Source: Hyphomonadaceae bacterium (lineage in GTDB: Bacteria > Pseudomonadota > Alphaproteobacteria > Caulobacterales > Hyphomonadaceae). From it: DNA of 64,000 nt. The DNA is taken from positions 19,473 to 83,472 of the forward strand of contig JANQQC010000016.1 in assembly GCA_028285145.1 (NCBI GenBank), read 5' to 3'. Below are positions 51,555 to 64,000 of the stretch, piece by piece. Made by a program: the position numbers and the translations under genes. The notes beneath the pieces were generated by a model. That model had not been told where the DNA came from and searched no databases. It was given only the letters and a program-made list of their open reading frames with translations. Positions within the stretch are counted from its first letter, which is position 1; each line of letters begins with the position of its first letter.

Positions 51555-51932
51555 ATGGCAGATATTGCTAAACTCGGTGAAGAGCTTCTCGGCCTCACCA
51601 TCCTCGAAGCCAAAGAGCTCAACGATTTCCTCGAAGAGCGTGGCATCAAAGCAGCCGCTGCAGTCGCAGTTGCTGGTCCTGCAGGTGGCGGCGATGCCGG
51701 CGGTGCAGCAGAAGAGAAAACAGAATTCGACGTTATCCTGACCTCCGGCGGCGAGAAGAAAATCGGCGTCATCAAGGTTGTCCGGGAAGTCGTTTCGGGC
51801 CTTGGCCTGAAAGAAGCCAAAGAGCTTGTCGAAGGCGCGCCGAAACCCGTCAAGGAAGGCGTATCCAAGGACGAAGCTGAAGAGCTGAAGAAAAAGTTCG
51901 AGGAAGCCGGCGCGACAGTCGAGATCAAATAG
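51555..51932 (+). CDS. rplL: 50S ribosomal protein L7/L12
   Basis: The 125-residue acidic protein has the N-terminal dimerisation helices, an Ala/Gly hinge (residues about 35-55) and the C-terminal factor-binding domain ([40 protein letters not shown]). It recruits translation GTPases. Confidence 0.97.
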   Translation: MADIAKLGEELLGLTILEAKELNDFLEERGIKAAAAVAVAGPAGGGDAGGAAEEKTEFDVILTSGGEKKIGVIKVVREVVSGLGLKEAKELVEGAPKPVKEGVSKDEAEELKKKFEEAGATVEIK

Positions 51933-52001
51933 GTCTTGTCGCTTCGGCCTTCGGGCCACATATAGGGTTTGGCGCGCGGACCATACCCTTGAAGAGATTA
52001 C

Positions 52002-52030
52002 CGCGGCGGGCCCTTTCCGGGTTCGCCGCG
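52002..52030 (+). other. Hairpin between rplL and rpoB
   Basis: CGCGGCG (52002-52008) pairs with CGCCGCG (52024-52030), with an inner CCC/GGG pairing. No U run follows, so full termination is unlikely. It could be a processing or partial attenuation site that lowers rpoBC relative to rplJL. Confidence 0.4.
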
Positions 52031-52097
52031 TCCGCGCGTTTCGGCTGCAGGCCGGTGACGACACCATGATCGTCGCTGGCGAAAAACGGGATCTATG

Positions 52098-55000
52098 ATG
52101 GCGCTCTCCTTCACGGAAAAAAAACGAATTCGCAAATCCTTCGGGCGTATCCCCGAAGCCATCGAAATGCCGAACCTGATTGAGGTTCAGCGCGCGTCCT
52201 ACGAACACTTTCTCCAGATGCACACGCCGGTCCATGAGCGGACCGATGACGGCCTGGGCGGTGTTTTCAAATCGGTTTTCCCGATCACGGACTTCTCAGA
52301 GCGCGCCGTGCTGGAATATGTCTCCTACGAGTTTGAGCCGCCAAAGTTCGACACCGAAGAGTGCATGCAGCGTGACCTGACTTACGCCGCACCTCTGAAA
52401 ATCCGCCTCCAGCTCGTCGTGTTCGACATCGATGAGGAAACCGGTGCGAAATCGGTCAAAGAGGTGAAGGAGCAGGAAGTCTATCTCGGCGATATTCCGC
52501 TGATGACAGACAAGGGCACGTTCATCGTGAACGGCACGGAGCGTGTGATCGTTTCACAAATGCACCGTTCACCCGGCGTGTTCTTCGATCACGACAAGGG
52601 CAAGACCCATTCCTCCGGCAAGCTGCTCTTTGCGGCCCGGATCATCCCATATCGCGGCTCGTGGCTTGACTATGAGTTCGACGCCAAGGACGTGCTGAAC
52701 GTACGGATCGACCGGAAGCGTAAGCTGCCGGCAACGACGCTACTGATGGCGCTTGGCTACGATATCGACCAGATTCTGGACGAGTTTTATACACGTTCCT
52801 TCTACCGCCTCGACAAGAAGGGCTGGATTACCGGGTTCCGCCCGGACGCCTGGAAGGGCGCAAAGCCTGACTACGATCTCGTCGACGCCAATTCCGGCAA
52901 GGTCATCGCGCCTGCCGGCAAGAAAATTACCGCGCTGACGCTGAAGAAGATCGCCGAAGGCAAGACAGATGAGATCCTCGTTCCATCGACCGCGCTAGAG
53001 GTGAAGTATCTCGCGCGCGACGTGGTGAACATGGAAACCGGTGAGATCTACGGCGAAGCCGGCGATGAGATCACCGAAGAAATGCTCGCCGAAATCCGCG
53101 AGGCCGGTCTCGACACGATTGAAGTGCTCGACATCGACCAGTCGGGCAGGGGACCGTGGCTGCGCAACACCCTGAAAGCGGACAAGAACGAAACCCGCTT
53201 TGAGGCGCTGTCGGACATTTACCGGGTGATGCGCCCCGGCGAGCCGCCAACCCAGGAAGCTGCGGATGCGCTGTTCAACCAGCTCTTCTTTGACGCAGAG
53301 CGCTATGACCTTTCCGCGGTTGGCCGCGTGAAGATGAATATGCGTCTGGGTGTGGCGGTTGAGGGCTATGAGCCGGCTGAAGACACTGATCGCACGCTCC
53401 GCAAGGATGACATTCTTGGCGTCATGAAGGTCATCCTCGACCTGAAAGACGGCAAGGGCGAAATCGACGACATCGACAATCTCGGCAACCGCAGGGTGCG
53501 CTCGGTCGGCGAGCTTATGGAAAACAACTATCGCATCGGTCTCGTGCGCATGGAGCGTGCGATCAAAGAGCGGATGTCTTCTGTCGATATCGACACAGTC
53601 ATGCCGCATGACCTGATCAATGCGAAGCCGGTTGTGGCCTCCGTCCGCGAATTCTTTGGCTCTTCGCAGCTGTCGCAATTCATGGACCAGACCAACCCGC
53701 TGTCTGAGATTACGCACAAGCGTCGTCTCTCCGCGCTTGGTCCGGGCGGCCTGACGCGTGAGCGCGCCGGCTTCGAAGTGCGCGACGTGCACCCGACTCA
53801 CTACGGCCGGATCTGCCCGATCGAGACGCCGGAAGGCCCGAATATCGGCCTGATCAACTCGCTCGCGACTCATGCCCGGATCAACAAGTACGGCTTCATC
53901 GAAAGCCCTTACCGGAAGGTCGAGAAGGGCAAGTTGACCGATGAGGTCGTCTATCTCTCCGCTATGGAAGAGACGCTGTATGCAATCGCTCAGGCGAACG
54001 CGACCGTGACAGACAAAGGCAAGCTGGCGAATGAATTCGTCAACGCCCGCGTCTCTGGTGACGCGACCATGGTCCCGATGGAAGAGATCCAGTACATGGA
54101 CGTCTCCCCGAAACAGGTTGTTTCGGTGGCGGCCTCGCTGATCCCGTTCCTTGAAAATGACGATGCCAACCGCGCCCTGATGGGCTCGAACATGCAGCGT
54201 CAGGCTGTGCCGCTTGTGAAATCGGAAGCCCCATTCGTTGGGACGGGCATGGAATCGGTGGTTGCGCGGGACAGCCGCGCCGCGGTTGTCGCCAAGCGCT
54301 CTGGTGTGATCGAGCAGGTCGATGCGACGCGGATCGTTGTCCGCGCCACCGAAGACCTTGAGGGCTCCAAGTCTGGCGTTGATATCTATCGCCTGTCCAA
54401 ATTCCGCCGGTCGAACCAGAATTCGTGCATCAACCAGCGCCCGATCGTTAAAGTGGGCGATCAGGTGATCAAGGGCGATATCATTGCTGACGGCCCATCG
54501 ACGGACCTCGGCGAACTCGCGCTTGGCCGGAACGTGCTCGTCGCGTTCATGCCTTGGAATGGCTACAACTTTGAGGACTCCATCCTGATCTCGGAGCGGA
54601 TCGTGAAGGACGATGTCTTCACCTCGATCCACCTGGAAGAGTTCGAGATCGCCGCGCGCGATACCAAACTCGGCCCTGAAGAGATCACTCGCGACATTCC
54701 GAATGTCGGCGAGGAAGCTCTGCGGAACCTTGATGAGGCCGGGATTGTTGCGGTCGGTGCGGAAGTGAAGGCGGGCGATATTCTCGTCGGCAAGGTCACG
54801 CCGAAGGGCGAAAGCCCGATGACGCCGGAAGAGAAGCTGCTTCGCGCCATCTTTGGTGAGAAAGCCTCGGACGTTCGCGACACCTCCCTGCGTGTGCCTC
54901 CGGGCGATGCCGGTACGGTGGTCGAAGTCCGGGTGTTCAACCGGCACGGCATCGACAAAGACCAGCGGGCCCTGCAGATCGAGCGTGAGCAGATCGAACA

Positions 55001-56222
55001 GTTGCAAGAGGACAAGGAGGATGAGCAGGCGATTCTGGAGAAGAACACCTATACGCGCCTGAAGGATCTTCTTGTCGGTAAGGAAGCTGCCGCTGGCCCG
55101 AAAGGCTTCGCTACGGGACGCATTGCGGTCTCTGCGCTGGAAGACCTGAATCAGAACTCCTGGTGGGACATCGCAATGAAGTCTGAAAAGGCTCAAGGCG
55201 AACTCGATGCGCTGCGCGAGCAGTTCGACGCGTCCATTCAGGAGCTTGAGGCCCGTTTCAACGATAAGGTCGACAAGGTCCAGCGCGGCGACGACCTGCC
55301 TCCAGGCGTGATGAAGGTTGTGAAGGTTTTCCTCGCTGTGAAGCGCAAGCTGCAGCCGGGCGACAAGATGGCTGGCCGTCACGGCAACAAGGGCGTGATC
55401 TCCAAGATCAACCCGTCCGAAGACATGCCGTTCCTTGAGGACGGCACGCCGGTCGACATCGTCCTGAACCCGCTTGGTGTTCCGTCGCGGATGAATGTCG
55501 GGCAGATTCTGGAGACCCATATGGGCTGGGCGTCCTCCGGTCTCGGCCGGATGATCCAGGACGCGCTTGAAGAATGGCATCACAACAATGACGCCAAGGC
55601 TCTGCGCAAGGCCCTCCAAACGGCCTACGGCAAGGAGCAGGAACTGCCGGATTCAGATGAGGAAATCATCGAGCTTGCCGGCAATACGACGGGCGGCGTG
55701 CCAATCGCGACGCCGGTCTTTGACGGTGCCCGCGAGCCGGACATTGTCGAAATGCTAGAACGTGCCGGCCTTGATGGTTCGGGGCAGGTGACCCTGTTCG
55801 ACGGCCGGACAGGTGAGGCGTTCAAGCGGCCTGTAACGGTCGGGTACAAATATCTTCTGAAACTTCACCACTTGGTGGACGAGAAGATTCACGCCCGTTC
55901 GACCGGTCCGTACTCGCTTGTTACGCAGCAGCCGCTGGGCGGAAAGGCCCAGTTCGGTGGCCAGCGCTTCGGCGAGATGGAAGTCTGGGCACTGGAAGCC
56001 TACGGCGCAGCCTACACGCTGCAAGAGATGCTGACGGTGAAGTCCGACGACACCGCCGGCCGGGCCAAGGTCTACGAGGCGATCGTCCGTGGCGACGACA
56101 CGTTCGAGGCTGGTATTCCGGAAAGCTTCAACGTGCTGGTCAAGGAAATGCGATCGCTGGGACTGAACGTTCAGTTGATCGAGGAAGAAAGCGATGAAGA
56201 CCCTTCGGTGGCGGCTGAGTAG
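52098..56222 (+). CDS. rpoB: RNA polymerase beta subunit
   Basis: The 1374-residue subunit begins [20 protein letters not shown], normal for alphaproteobacteria. The rifampicin-binding cluster is wild type: [20 protein letters not shown] and [20 protein letters not shown]. The SWMDD-type and flap regions and the C-terminal switch ([20 protein letters not shown]) are present. I choose the second of two adjacent ATGs, because CGGGA is 6 bases upstream of it. Confidence 0.98.
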   Translation: MALSFTEKKRIRKSFGRIPEAIEMPNLIEVQRASYEHFLQMHTPVHERTDDGLGGVFKSVFPITDFSERAVLEYVSYEFEPPKFDTEECMQRDLTYAAPLKIRLQLVVFDIDEETGAKSVKEVKEQEVYLGDIPLMTDKGTFIVNGTERVIVSQMHRSPGVFFDHDKGKTHSSGKLLFAARIIPYRGSWLDYEFDAKDVLNVRIDRKRKLPATTLLMALGYDIDQILDEFYTRSFYRLDKKGWITGFRPDAWKGAKPDYDLVDANSGKVIAPAGKKITALTLKKIAEGKTDEILVPSTALEVKYLARDVVNMETGEIYGEAGDEITEEMLAEIREAGLDTIEVLDIDQSGRGPWLRNTLKADKNETRFEALSDIYRVMRPGEPPTQEAADALFNQLFFDAERYDLSAVGRVKMNMRLGVAVEGYEPAEDTDRTLRKDDILGVMKVILDLKDGKGEIDDIDNLGNRRVRSVGELMENNYRIGLVRMERAIKERMSSVDIDTVMPHDLINAKPVVASVREFFGSSQLSQFMDQTNPLSEITHKRRLSALGPGGLTRERAGFEVRDVHPTHYGRICPIETPEGPNIGLINSLATHARINKYGFIESPYRKVEKGKLTDEVVYLSAMEETLYAIAQANATVTDKGKLANEFVNARVSGDATMVPMEEIQYMDVSPKQVVSVAASLIPFLENDDANRALMGSNMQRQAVPLVKSEAPFVGTGMESVVARDSRAAVVAKRSGVIEQVDATRIVVRATEDLEGSKSGVDIYRLSKFRRSNQNSCINQRPIVKVGDQVIKGDIIADGPSTDLGELALGRNVLVAFMPWNGYNFEDSILISERIVKDDVFTSIHLEEFEIAARDTKLGPEEITRDIPNVGEEALRNLDEAGIVAVGAEVKAGDILVGKVTPKGESPMTPEEKLLRAIFGEKASDVRDTSLRVPPGDAGTVVEVRVFNRHGIDKDQRALQIEREQIEQLQEDKEDEQAILEKNTYTRLKDLLVGKEAAAGPKGFATGRIAVSALEDLNQNSWWDIAMKSEKAQGELDALREQFDASIQELEARFNDKVDKVQRGDDLPPGVMKVVKVFLAVKRKLQPGDKMAGRHGNKGVISKINPSEDMPFLEDGTPVDIVLNPLGVPSRMNVGQILETHMGWASSGLGRMIQDALEEWHHNNDAKALRKALQTAYGKEQELPDSDEEIIELAGNTTGGVPIATPVFDGAREPDIVEMLERAGLDGSGQVTLFDGRTGEAFKRPVTVGYKYLLKLHHLVDEKIHARSTGPYSLVTQQPLGGKAQFGGQRFGEMEVWALEAYGAAYTLQEMLTVKSDDTAGRAKVYEAIVRGDDTFEAGIPESFNVLVKEMRSLGLNVQLIEEESDEDPSVAAE

Positions 56223-56313
56223 AGGCAGCCGTTCGCCAGAGTAGTTACGACACCCCATAAGGGCCGGCAGCGTGCCCGCCGGCCCGACACCCCTCCCGAG
56301 GAGCGGACATTAC

Positions 56314-59300
56314 ATGCGCCAAGACATTACGAACACTTTCAATCCCAACACCCCGGCCCCGAGCTTCGAGGCGATCAAGATCACCATCGCCAGCCCGGAG
56401 AAGATCCACTCCTGGTCATCGGGTGAGATCAAGAAGCCCGAGACGATCAACTACCGGACCTTCAAGCCAGAGCGCGACGGCCTGTTCTGCGCCCGGATTT
56501 TCGGACCGGTAAAGGACTACGAGTGCCTTTGCGGGAAGTATAAGCGCATCAAGTATCGCGGGATTACCTGCGAGAAATGCGGCGTTGAGGTGACCCTCGC
56601 CAAGGTCCGCCGTGAGCGCATGGGCCATATCGAGCTGGCCGCGCCGGTCGCCCATATCTGGTTCCTGAAATCGCTTCCGTCCCGGATTGCGACCCTTCTG
56701 GACATGACGCTGAAAGACGTTGAGCGCGTTCTCTACTTTGAGAGCTATGTTGTGACCGAGCCGGGCCTCACCCCGCTCGAGGAAAAACAGCTGCTCACCG
56801 AAGAAGAATACATGGAGCAGCAGGACCTCTACGGCGAGGATGGTTTCACTGCGATGATCGGTGCCGAAGCTGTGCGGGAGATGCTAAAAGGCCTCGACCT
56901 GCCGAGCCTTGGCGATCAGCTGCGCGACGATCTTGCCGAAGCCACCAGCGAGATCAAAACCAAGAAGTACGCAAAGCGTCTCAAGGTTGTTGAGAGCTTT
57001 CTGGCTTCAGGCGCGCGTCCTGAGTGGATGATCCTGACGATCGTTCCTGTCATTCCGCCAGATCTGCGCCCGCTGGTTCCGCTTGATGGCGGCCGTTTTG
57101 CGACGTCTGACCTGAACGATCTCTATCGCCGGGTGATCAACCGTAACAACCGCTTGAAGCGCCTCATGGAGCTTCGCGCGCCGGACATCATCATCCGGAA
57201 CGAGAAGCGGATGCTGCAGGAGTCGGTCGACGCGCTGTTCGACAATGGCCGTCGTGGTCGCACGATCACGGGCACCAACAAGCGCCCGCTGAAGTCGCTG
57301 TCCGACATGCTGAAAGGCAAGCAGGGGCGGTTCCGCCAGAACCTGCTGGGTAAGCGCGTCGATTATTCCGGCCGTTCGGTCATCGTGGTTGGCCCATCGC
57401 TGAAGCTGCACGAATGCGGCCTGCCTAAGAAGATGGCGCTGGAGCTGTTCAAGCCGTTCATCTATTCGCGCCTCGACGCGAAAGGCCTCGCTTCGACCGT
57501 GAAAGCGGCCAAGAAGCTGGTCGAAAAAGAAAAGCCGGAAGTCTGGGACATCCTCGACGAAGTGATCCGCGAGCACCCGGTTCTGCTGAACCGTGCGCCG
57601 ACGCTTCACCGTCTCGGCATTCAGGCTTTCGAACCGAAACTGATTGAAGGCAAGGCGATCCAGCTGCACCCGCTGGTCTGTGCTGCGTTCAACGCCGACT
57701 TCGATGGCGACCAGATGGCCGTCCACGTGCCGCTGAGCCTTGAGGCCCAGCTGGAAGCACGCGTGCTGATGATGTCGACCAACAACATCCTCTCGCCGGC
57801 TAACGGCAAGCCGATCATCGTGCCGTCTCAGGATATCATTCTGGGACTGTACTACCTGTCCATGGATAAGGACGGCGAGATCGGGGAGTATAAGGAAAGC
57901 AAGGATGGTGCGCCGATCCAGGGCCTTTACTCCGGCATCGATGAGATCGAGCACGCGCTCGATAACGGCCTCGTAACGCTGCACACCAAGATCAAGGCCC
58001 GGTTCGAGGGCGTTGATGAGGAAGGCAATGCCGAAACGCGTGTCATCGACACGACGCCTGGCCGCTTTATGATCGCTTCGCTTCTGCCGAAGATGAAGGG
58101 GATGCGTGCCGAGATCGTCAACGATCTGATGACCAAGAAGGCGATCTCGAAGCTGATCGACGAAGTCTACCGGATCTGCGGCCAGAAGGCGACGGTCATC
58201 TTCTGTGACCGGCTCATGGAGCTTGGCTTCCGAGAAGCCTGCAAGGCTGGCATTTCGTTCGGTAAGGACGACATGAAGATCCCGGACGCGAAGGCTGTTC
58301 TCGTGGATGAGACCCGTAAGCAGGTCAGTGAGTATGAACGCCAATATGCTGACGGTCTCATCACGCGCGGTGAGAAGTACAACAAGGTCGTGGATGCCTG
58401 GTCGACATGTACCGACAAGGTTGCTGACGCCATGATGGATGCGGCGGGCGAGACCACCACGGACGAGGAAACCGGCCGCCAGACCGAGACCAACTCGGTC
58501 TTCATGATGGCCAACTCCGGTGCCCGGGGGTCGAAGAACCAGATGAAGCAGCTGGCCGGCATGCGGGGCCTGATGGCCAAGCCATCCGGCGAGATCATCG
58601 AGACGCCGATCGTATCGAACTTCAAGGAAGGCCTGACCGTTCTTGAATACTTCAACTCCACGCACGGTGCCCGGAAGGGCCTCGCGGATACGGCTCTGAA
58701 AACGGCCAACTCCGGTTACCTGACCCGCCGTCTGGTTGATGTCGCACAGGACTGCATCGTCAACGAAGACGATTGCGGCACCGAGAACGGTATTCAGATC
58801 GCGGCGGTCATGGATGGCGCTGATGTTGTTGTGCCTCTATCGGAACGCCTTCTTGGCCGGACAATCGCCGAAGACGTCAAGCACATCGATACCGATGAGC
58901 TGGTCGCACCGGCCGGGGCCTACGTTGATGAAGCGCTGGCTCAAGCGATTGAAGCTTCCGGCGTTGACCGGGTGAAGGCCCGTTCGCCTCTAACCTGCGA
59001 AGCCAAGTCCGGTATCTGTGTCGCCTGTTATGGCCGCGACCTTGCGCGTGGCACGATCGTCAATAAGGGCGAAGCGGTCGGCGTGATTGCGGCCCAGTCG
59101 ATCGGTGAACCTGGCACGCAGCTGACCATGCGGACCTTCCACATTGGTGGGGCCGCGACGGTGGCCGACCAGTCCTCTGTTGAGGCAACCGTCGAAGGCG
59201 TGATCAAGTTCGACAATGGCGAGACCGTGAAGCGCGAAGACGGCCAGCTGGTTGTGATCGGGCGCAGCATGGAAGTGTCGGTTGTCGACAAGGACGGGCG

Positions 59301-60567
59301 TACGCGCCAGTCCTTCAAGCCGGCCTATGGAACGCGTCTCAGCGTTGCCGAGAAGGCGAAGGTCAAGCCGGGTGACAAGCTTGCTGACTGGGATCCGTTC
59401 GCGCAACCGATCGTGTCTGAAGTCAAAGGCATCGTTCGCCTGATCGACGTGCTCGACGGCGTGACGGTTCGCGACGAGACCGACGAAGCGACGGGTATCT
59501 CCTCGCGTGTTATGATTGACTGGCGGTCTGCGGCGAAATCCGGTGATCTCAAACCGTCGATCAAGATCGTCGACAGCAAGGGTGAGCCACTGACGCTGCC
59601 AAACGGGTCTGAGGCAAGCTACCTCTTGTCGGTTGGAGCCATCCTGTCCGTCGCCGATGGCGACGAGATCAAGCCGGGCGACACGCTCGCGCGGATCACG
59701 ACAGGCGGTGCCAAGACACGGGACATTACCGGTGGTCTGCCACGTGTGGCCGAGCTGTTCGAAGCCCGGCGTCCGAAGGACCACGCCATCATCGCCGATA
59801 TCGACGGCAAGGTGCTGTACGGTCGCGACTACAAGAACAAGCGCCGTATCTCCATCGTGCCCGAAGATGATGCGACGGAGCAGGTCGATTATCTCGTGCC
59901 GAAGGGCAAGCACCTTGCGGTTCAGGATGGCGACTTCATCAAGCGCGGCGAGTATCTGATGGACGGCAACCCCGCTCCGCAGGATATTCTCACGACGCTC
60001 GGTGTTGAGGCTCTGGCTGACTATCTCATCGAGGAAGTCCAGAAAGTGTACCGTCTGCAGGGCGTGCCGATCAACGACAAGCATATCGAGGTGATTGTTC
60101 GCCAGATGCTTCAGAAAGTGGAAATCACCGATCCCGGTTCGACCACGCTTCTGAAGGGCGAGCATGTCGATGTTGCCGAGTTCGAGGCTGCCAATGCTCT
60201 GGTGCGCAAGTCCCGCAAGAAGGATCAGCGGGAAGCCAAGGCAAACCCTGTTCTGCTGGGGATCACCAAGGCGTCTCTGCAAACGCGCAGCTTCATCTCT
60301 GCGGCGTCCTTCCAGGAAACAACCCGTGTGCTCACCGAGGCGGCGGTTCAGGGCAAGGTCGATACGCTCGACGGCCTCAAGGAAAACGTCATTGTCGGCC
60401 GGCTTATCCCGGCTGGTACCGGCGGTGGTCTGCGCCAGTTCCGCAAAGTTGCGGCGACCCGCGATGCGAAGCTCAAGGCGGCCCGTGCGGCTGCAGTGGC
60501 AAAAGCTGCTGCGGAGGCAGAAGCCGCCGCTGCGCCGAAGCTTCCGGCACCGGACGCAGCAGAGTAG
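56314..60567 (+). CDS. rpoC: RNA polymerase beta-prime subunit
   Basis: The 1417-residue catalytic subunit has the N-terminal zinc ribbon (CLCGKYKR and CEKCGVEV), the active-site [12 protein letters not shown] with three Mg-binding Asp, the bridge and trigger region ([18 protein letters not shown]) and the second zinc site ([13 protein letters not shown]). The C-terminal tail is Ala-rich ([17 protein letters not shown]), longer than in E. coli. AGGAG precedes the ATG at 56314. Confidence 0.98.
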   Translation: MRQDITNTFNPNTPAPSFEAIKITIASPEKIHSWSSGEIKKPETINYRTFKPERDGLFCARIFGPVKDYECLCGKYKRIKYRGITCEKCGVEVTLAKVRRERMGHIELAAPVAHIWFLKSLPSRIATLLDMTLKDVERVLYFESYVVTEPGLTPLEEKQLLTEEEYMEQQDLYGEDGFTAMIGAEAVREMLKGLDLPSLGDQLRDDLAEATSEIKTKKYAKRLKVVESFLASGARPEWMILTIVPVIPPDLRPLVPLDGGRFATSDLNDLYRRVINRNNRLKRLMELRAPDIIIRNEKRMLQESVDALFDNGRRGRTITGTNKRPLKSLSDMLKGKQGRFRQNLLGKRVDYSGRSVIVVGPSLKLHECGLPKKMALELFKPFIYSRLDAKGLASTVKAAKKLVEKEKPEVWDILDEVIREHPVLLNRAPTLHRLGIQAFEPKLIEGKAIQLHPLVCAAFNADFDGDQMAVHVPLSLEAQLEARVLMMSTNNILSPANGKPIIVPSQDIILGLYYLSMDKDGEIGEYKESKDGAPIQGLYSGIDEIEHALDNGLVTLHTKIKARFEGVDEEGNAETRVIDTTPGRFMIASLLPKMKGMRAEIVNDLMTKKAISKLIDEVYRICGQKATVIFCDRLMELGFREACKAGISFGKDDMKIPDAKAVLVDETRKQVSEYERQYADGLITRGEKYNKVVDAWSTCTDKVADAMMDAAGETTTDEETGRQTETNSVFMMANSGARGSKNQMKQLAGMRGLMAKPSGEIIETPIVSNFKEGLTVLEYFNSTHGARKGLADTALKTANSGYLTRRLVDVAQDCIVNEDDCGTENGIQIAAVMDGADVVVPLSERLLGRTIAEDVKHIDTDELVAPAGAYVDEALAQAIEASGVDRVKARSPLTCEAKSGICVACYGRDLARGTIVNKGEAVGVIAAQSIGEPGTQLTMRTFHIGGAATVADQSSVEATVEGVIKFDNGETVKREDGQLVVIGRSMEVSVVDKDGRTRQSFKPAYGTRLSVAEKAKVKPGDKLADWDPFAQPIVSEVKGIVRLIDVLDGVTVRDETDEATGISSRVMIDWRSAAKSGDLKPSIKIVDSKGEPLTLPNGSEASYLLSVGAILSVADGDEIKPGDTLARITTGGAKTRDITGGLPRVAELFEARRPKDHAIIADIDGKVLYGRDYKNKRRISIVPEDDATEQVDYLVPKGKHLAVQDGDFIKRGEYLMDGNPAPQDILTTLGVEALADYLIEEVQKVYRLQGVPINDKHIEVIVRQMLQKVEITDPGSTTLLKGEHVDVAEFEAANALVRKSRKKDQREAKANPVLLGITKASLQTRSFISAASFQETTRVLTEAAVQGKVDTLDGLKENVIVGRLIPAGTGGGLRQFRKVAATRDAKLKAARAAAVAKAAAEAEAAAAPKLPAPDAAE

Positions 60568-60590
60568 GGGAGCGCCCCAAACATGCTTTC

Positions 60591-60624
60591 GGAGGCCCGC
60601 CTTTCGAGGCGGGCTTCCTGCTTT
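60591..60624 (+). terminator. Intrinsic terminator after rpoC
   Basis: A 12-bp stem closed by a TTCG tetraloop (arms around GCCCGCCT, 60595-60602, and AGGCGGGC, 60607-60614) is followed by TTCCTGCTTTT. It separates rpoBC from the rpsL operon. Confidence 0.8.
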
Positions 60625-60660
60625 TGAGCGCGCCCCCGCGCTTATCAGCAGACCGCGCCC

Positions 60661-60689
60661 TTGACTGTGCGGACACAGGGTTTTAACAC
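60661..60689 (+). promoter_or_regulatory. Probable promoter of the rpsL operon
   Basis: TTGACT and TAACAC are separated by 17 bases, downstream of the rpoC terminator and 165 bases before rpsL. The long leader leaves room for regulation. Confidence 0.5.
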
Positions 60690-60854
60690 CCGCCAAACGC
60701 TTGGCCGGACAGGGCTCGCCCCCGTCCAGAGCAATGTGCTCAAAGCCATGGCGCAGACGAAGTTCGAAAACCGGGGTGATCCTCAACGGATCGTCTCGGA
60801 CTTGTTGTTTCAATGGCCCCTCGGGCCCGAAAAAAGAGTTAGACAGGCCCGTAT

Positions 60855-61226
60855 ATGCCAACGATCCAGCAGCTGATCCGTAATCCGCGAAAGCCCAAGC
60901 CTTCGCGCTCCAAGACGCCCGCCCTGAAAGCGTGTCCGCAGCGCCGCGGCGTTTGCACGCGCGTTTACACAACGACACCGAAGAAGCCGAACTCGGCGCT
61001 TCGGAAAGTGGCCAAGGTGCGTCTGACCTCCGGATTTGAGTCGCTGTGTTATATTCCCGGCGAAGGCCACAACCTTCAGGAGCACTCCGTTGTCCTGATC
61101 CGCGGCGGCCGCGTGAAAGACCTTCCCGGTGTCCGCTACCACATCCTGCGCGGCGTGCTCGATACGCAGGGCGTGAAAGACCGTAAGCAACGCCGTTCGC
61201 ATTACGGCGTGAAACGTCCGAAGTAA
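60855..61226 (+). CDS. rpsL: 30S ribosomal protein S12
   Basis: The 123-residue protein has the decoding-site loops [18 protein letters not shown] and [13 protein letters not shown]. The Lys residues at the streptomycin-resistance positions are wild type, so the allele predicts streptomycin sensitivity. It starts the rpsL-rpsG-fusA-tuf operon. Confidence 0.98.
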   Translation: MPTIQQLIRNPRKPKPSRSKTPALKACPQRRGVCTRVYTTTPKKPNSALRKVAKVRLTSGFESLCYIPGEGHNLQEHSVVLIRGGRVKDLPGVRYHILRGVLDTQGVKDRKQRRSHYGVKRPK

Positions 61227-61238
61227 GGATCAAGAGAT

Positions 61239-61709
61239 ATGTCCCGTCGTCACGCAGCTGAAAAACGCCAGGTCCTTCCTGATCCAAAGTTCAAAGACGT
61301 CATCGTCTCCAAGTTCATGAATCAGATCATGCAACACGGTAAAAAATCGACCGCTGAGCGCATCGTCTATGGAGCTTTCGATCTGGTCGAAGATCGCGCA
61401 AAAAAAGACCCTGTCGAAGTCTTCCACGAAGCTCTGGAAGCGATTTCCCCAGCCGTTGAGGTCCGCTCCCGCCGCGTTGGTGGTGCGACCTATCAGGTTC
61501 CTGTTGAAGTGCGTCCCGAGCGCCGTCAGGCGCTGGCCATTCGCTGGCTCGCCGCTGCCGCTGCAAGCCGCAATGAAAACACCATGCGCGAGCGCCTTGC
61601 TGGCGAGCTCATGGATGCAAGTCAGGGCCGCGGAACGGCTGTGAAGAAGCGCGAAGACACGCACCGGATGGCGGAAGCCAACCGGGCATTCTCCCACTAC
61701 CGCTGGTAA
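61239..61709 (+). CDS. rpsG: 30S ribosomal protein S7
   Basis: The 156-residue protein matches S7 throughout: [40 protein letters not shown] and the C-terminal [19 protein letters not shown]7 nucleates assembly of the 30S head. It follows rpsL by 12 bases. Confidence 0.98.
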   Translation: MSRRHAAEKRQVLPDPKFKDVIVSKFMNQIMQHGKKSTAERIVYGAFDLVEDRAKKDPVEVFHEALEAISPAVEVRSRRVGGATYQVPVEVRPERRQALAIRWLAAAAASRNENTMRERLAGELMDASQGRGTAVKKREDTHRMAEANRAFSHYRW

Positions 61710-61754
61710 CTCTTTCCTCCTCCCGGGAACCGCTAGAAAACAAAGGTTAGTCTC

Positions 61755-63875
<2,121 letters not shown>

Positions 63876-63911
63876 GCCGCCAGACACACAAGACGAAGAA
63901 GGAGGCCCGTT

Positions 63912-64000
63912 ATGGCCAAGGAGAAGTTTGAGCGTAACAAGCCGCACGTGAACATTGGCACGATCGGCCACGTTGACCACGGCAAGACGACGCTGACGGC
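63912..64000 (+). CDS. tuf: Elongation factor Tu, 3' end outside window
   Basis: The first 29 codons and part of the next are present, including the N-terminal [19 protein letters not shown] and the G1 loop [10 protein letters not shown]. This is enough to identify EF-Tu. The rest lies beyond the window. Confidence 0.97.
   Translation, partial: MAKEKFERNKPHVNIGTIGHVDHGKTTLT

Noticed and set aside
52995..55619. 874-codon open frame antisense to rpoB
   Set aside because: It mirrors the codon bias of a long GC-rich gene, has an Arg/Asp/His/Val-rich low-complexity composition and no ribosome site or recognisable domain.

Overview
The window is GC-rich alphaproteobacterial chromosome. It most resembles the Caulobacterales and maricauline/hyphomonad group. 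The pointers are a TrcR (DUF1013) cell-cycle regulator, an RcdA-like (DUF1465) protease adaptor, DUF1192, SapC, a histidyl-tRNA synthetase of alphaproteobacterial type encoded with hisZ and hisG, and a perfect CtrA-type box (TTAA-N7-TTAAC). I see no rRNA, tRNA, insertion sequence, prophage or CRISPR array. The genus is an inference from gene content.

Layout. Positions 1-3750 hold the end of an SDR gene, a 390-base gene-free stretch that folds like a small RNA, a membrane-bound AraC-type regulator, a fatty acid hydroxylase and a DUF937 gene. Positions 3860-8672 carry an ABC exporter, a coupled membrane-protein/MIDAS-protein pair of unknown function, and a methyltransferase. Positions 8695-17844 are mixed: crotonase, DUF4197 lipoprotein plus hydrolase, a secreted PAAR-like protein, an overlapping zur-secreted protein-thioesterase operon, OmpW, a small orphan gene behind a CtrA box, a DUF885 protein without its usual metal motif, and SapC. 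Positions 18021-20774 encode an ScsB/DsbD electron transporter and a Tat-exported redoxin. Positions 20880-26909 hold hisS-hisZ-hisG and argD-argF, each overlapping by four bases. Positions 26953-44922 are housekeeping and accessory genes, including trcR, a membrane-anchored haloalkane dehalogenase-like protein, DUF1192-rcdA, hslO (Hsp33), a tetR-cupin pair, thiolase, a BON-LysM protein, a desaturase and an S9 peptidase. Positions 44895-47595 form a minus-strand block: cnoX, LON-domain protein, Trm112, DUF971, with ybaK upstream. Two tandem DUF6065 genes follow, then the ribosomal/RNA polymerase cluster rplK-rplA-rplJ-rplL-rpoB-rpoC-rpsL-rpsG-fusA-tuf (49493 to the end).

Themes. Periplasmic and cytoplasmic thiol chemistry recurs (ScsB, redoxin, TlpA-like lipoprotein, CnoX, Hsp33). 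Lipid and CoA chemistry is also frequent (crotonase, thioesterase, thiolase, desaturase, hydroxylase). Gene packing is tight: many starts overlap the preceding stop by 1 or 4 bases, and five of eleven convergent pairs share a four-base stop overlap.

Most unusual points: a segmental tandem duplication between ybaK and rplK that left a recognisable decayed ybaK 5' end; the membrane/MIDAS pair at 5855-7938; the CtrA box before an orphan gene; the PAAR-like secreted protein; and the degenerate DUF885 protein. All functions are read from the translated sequence by eye and memory. No database search was possible.
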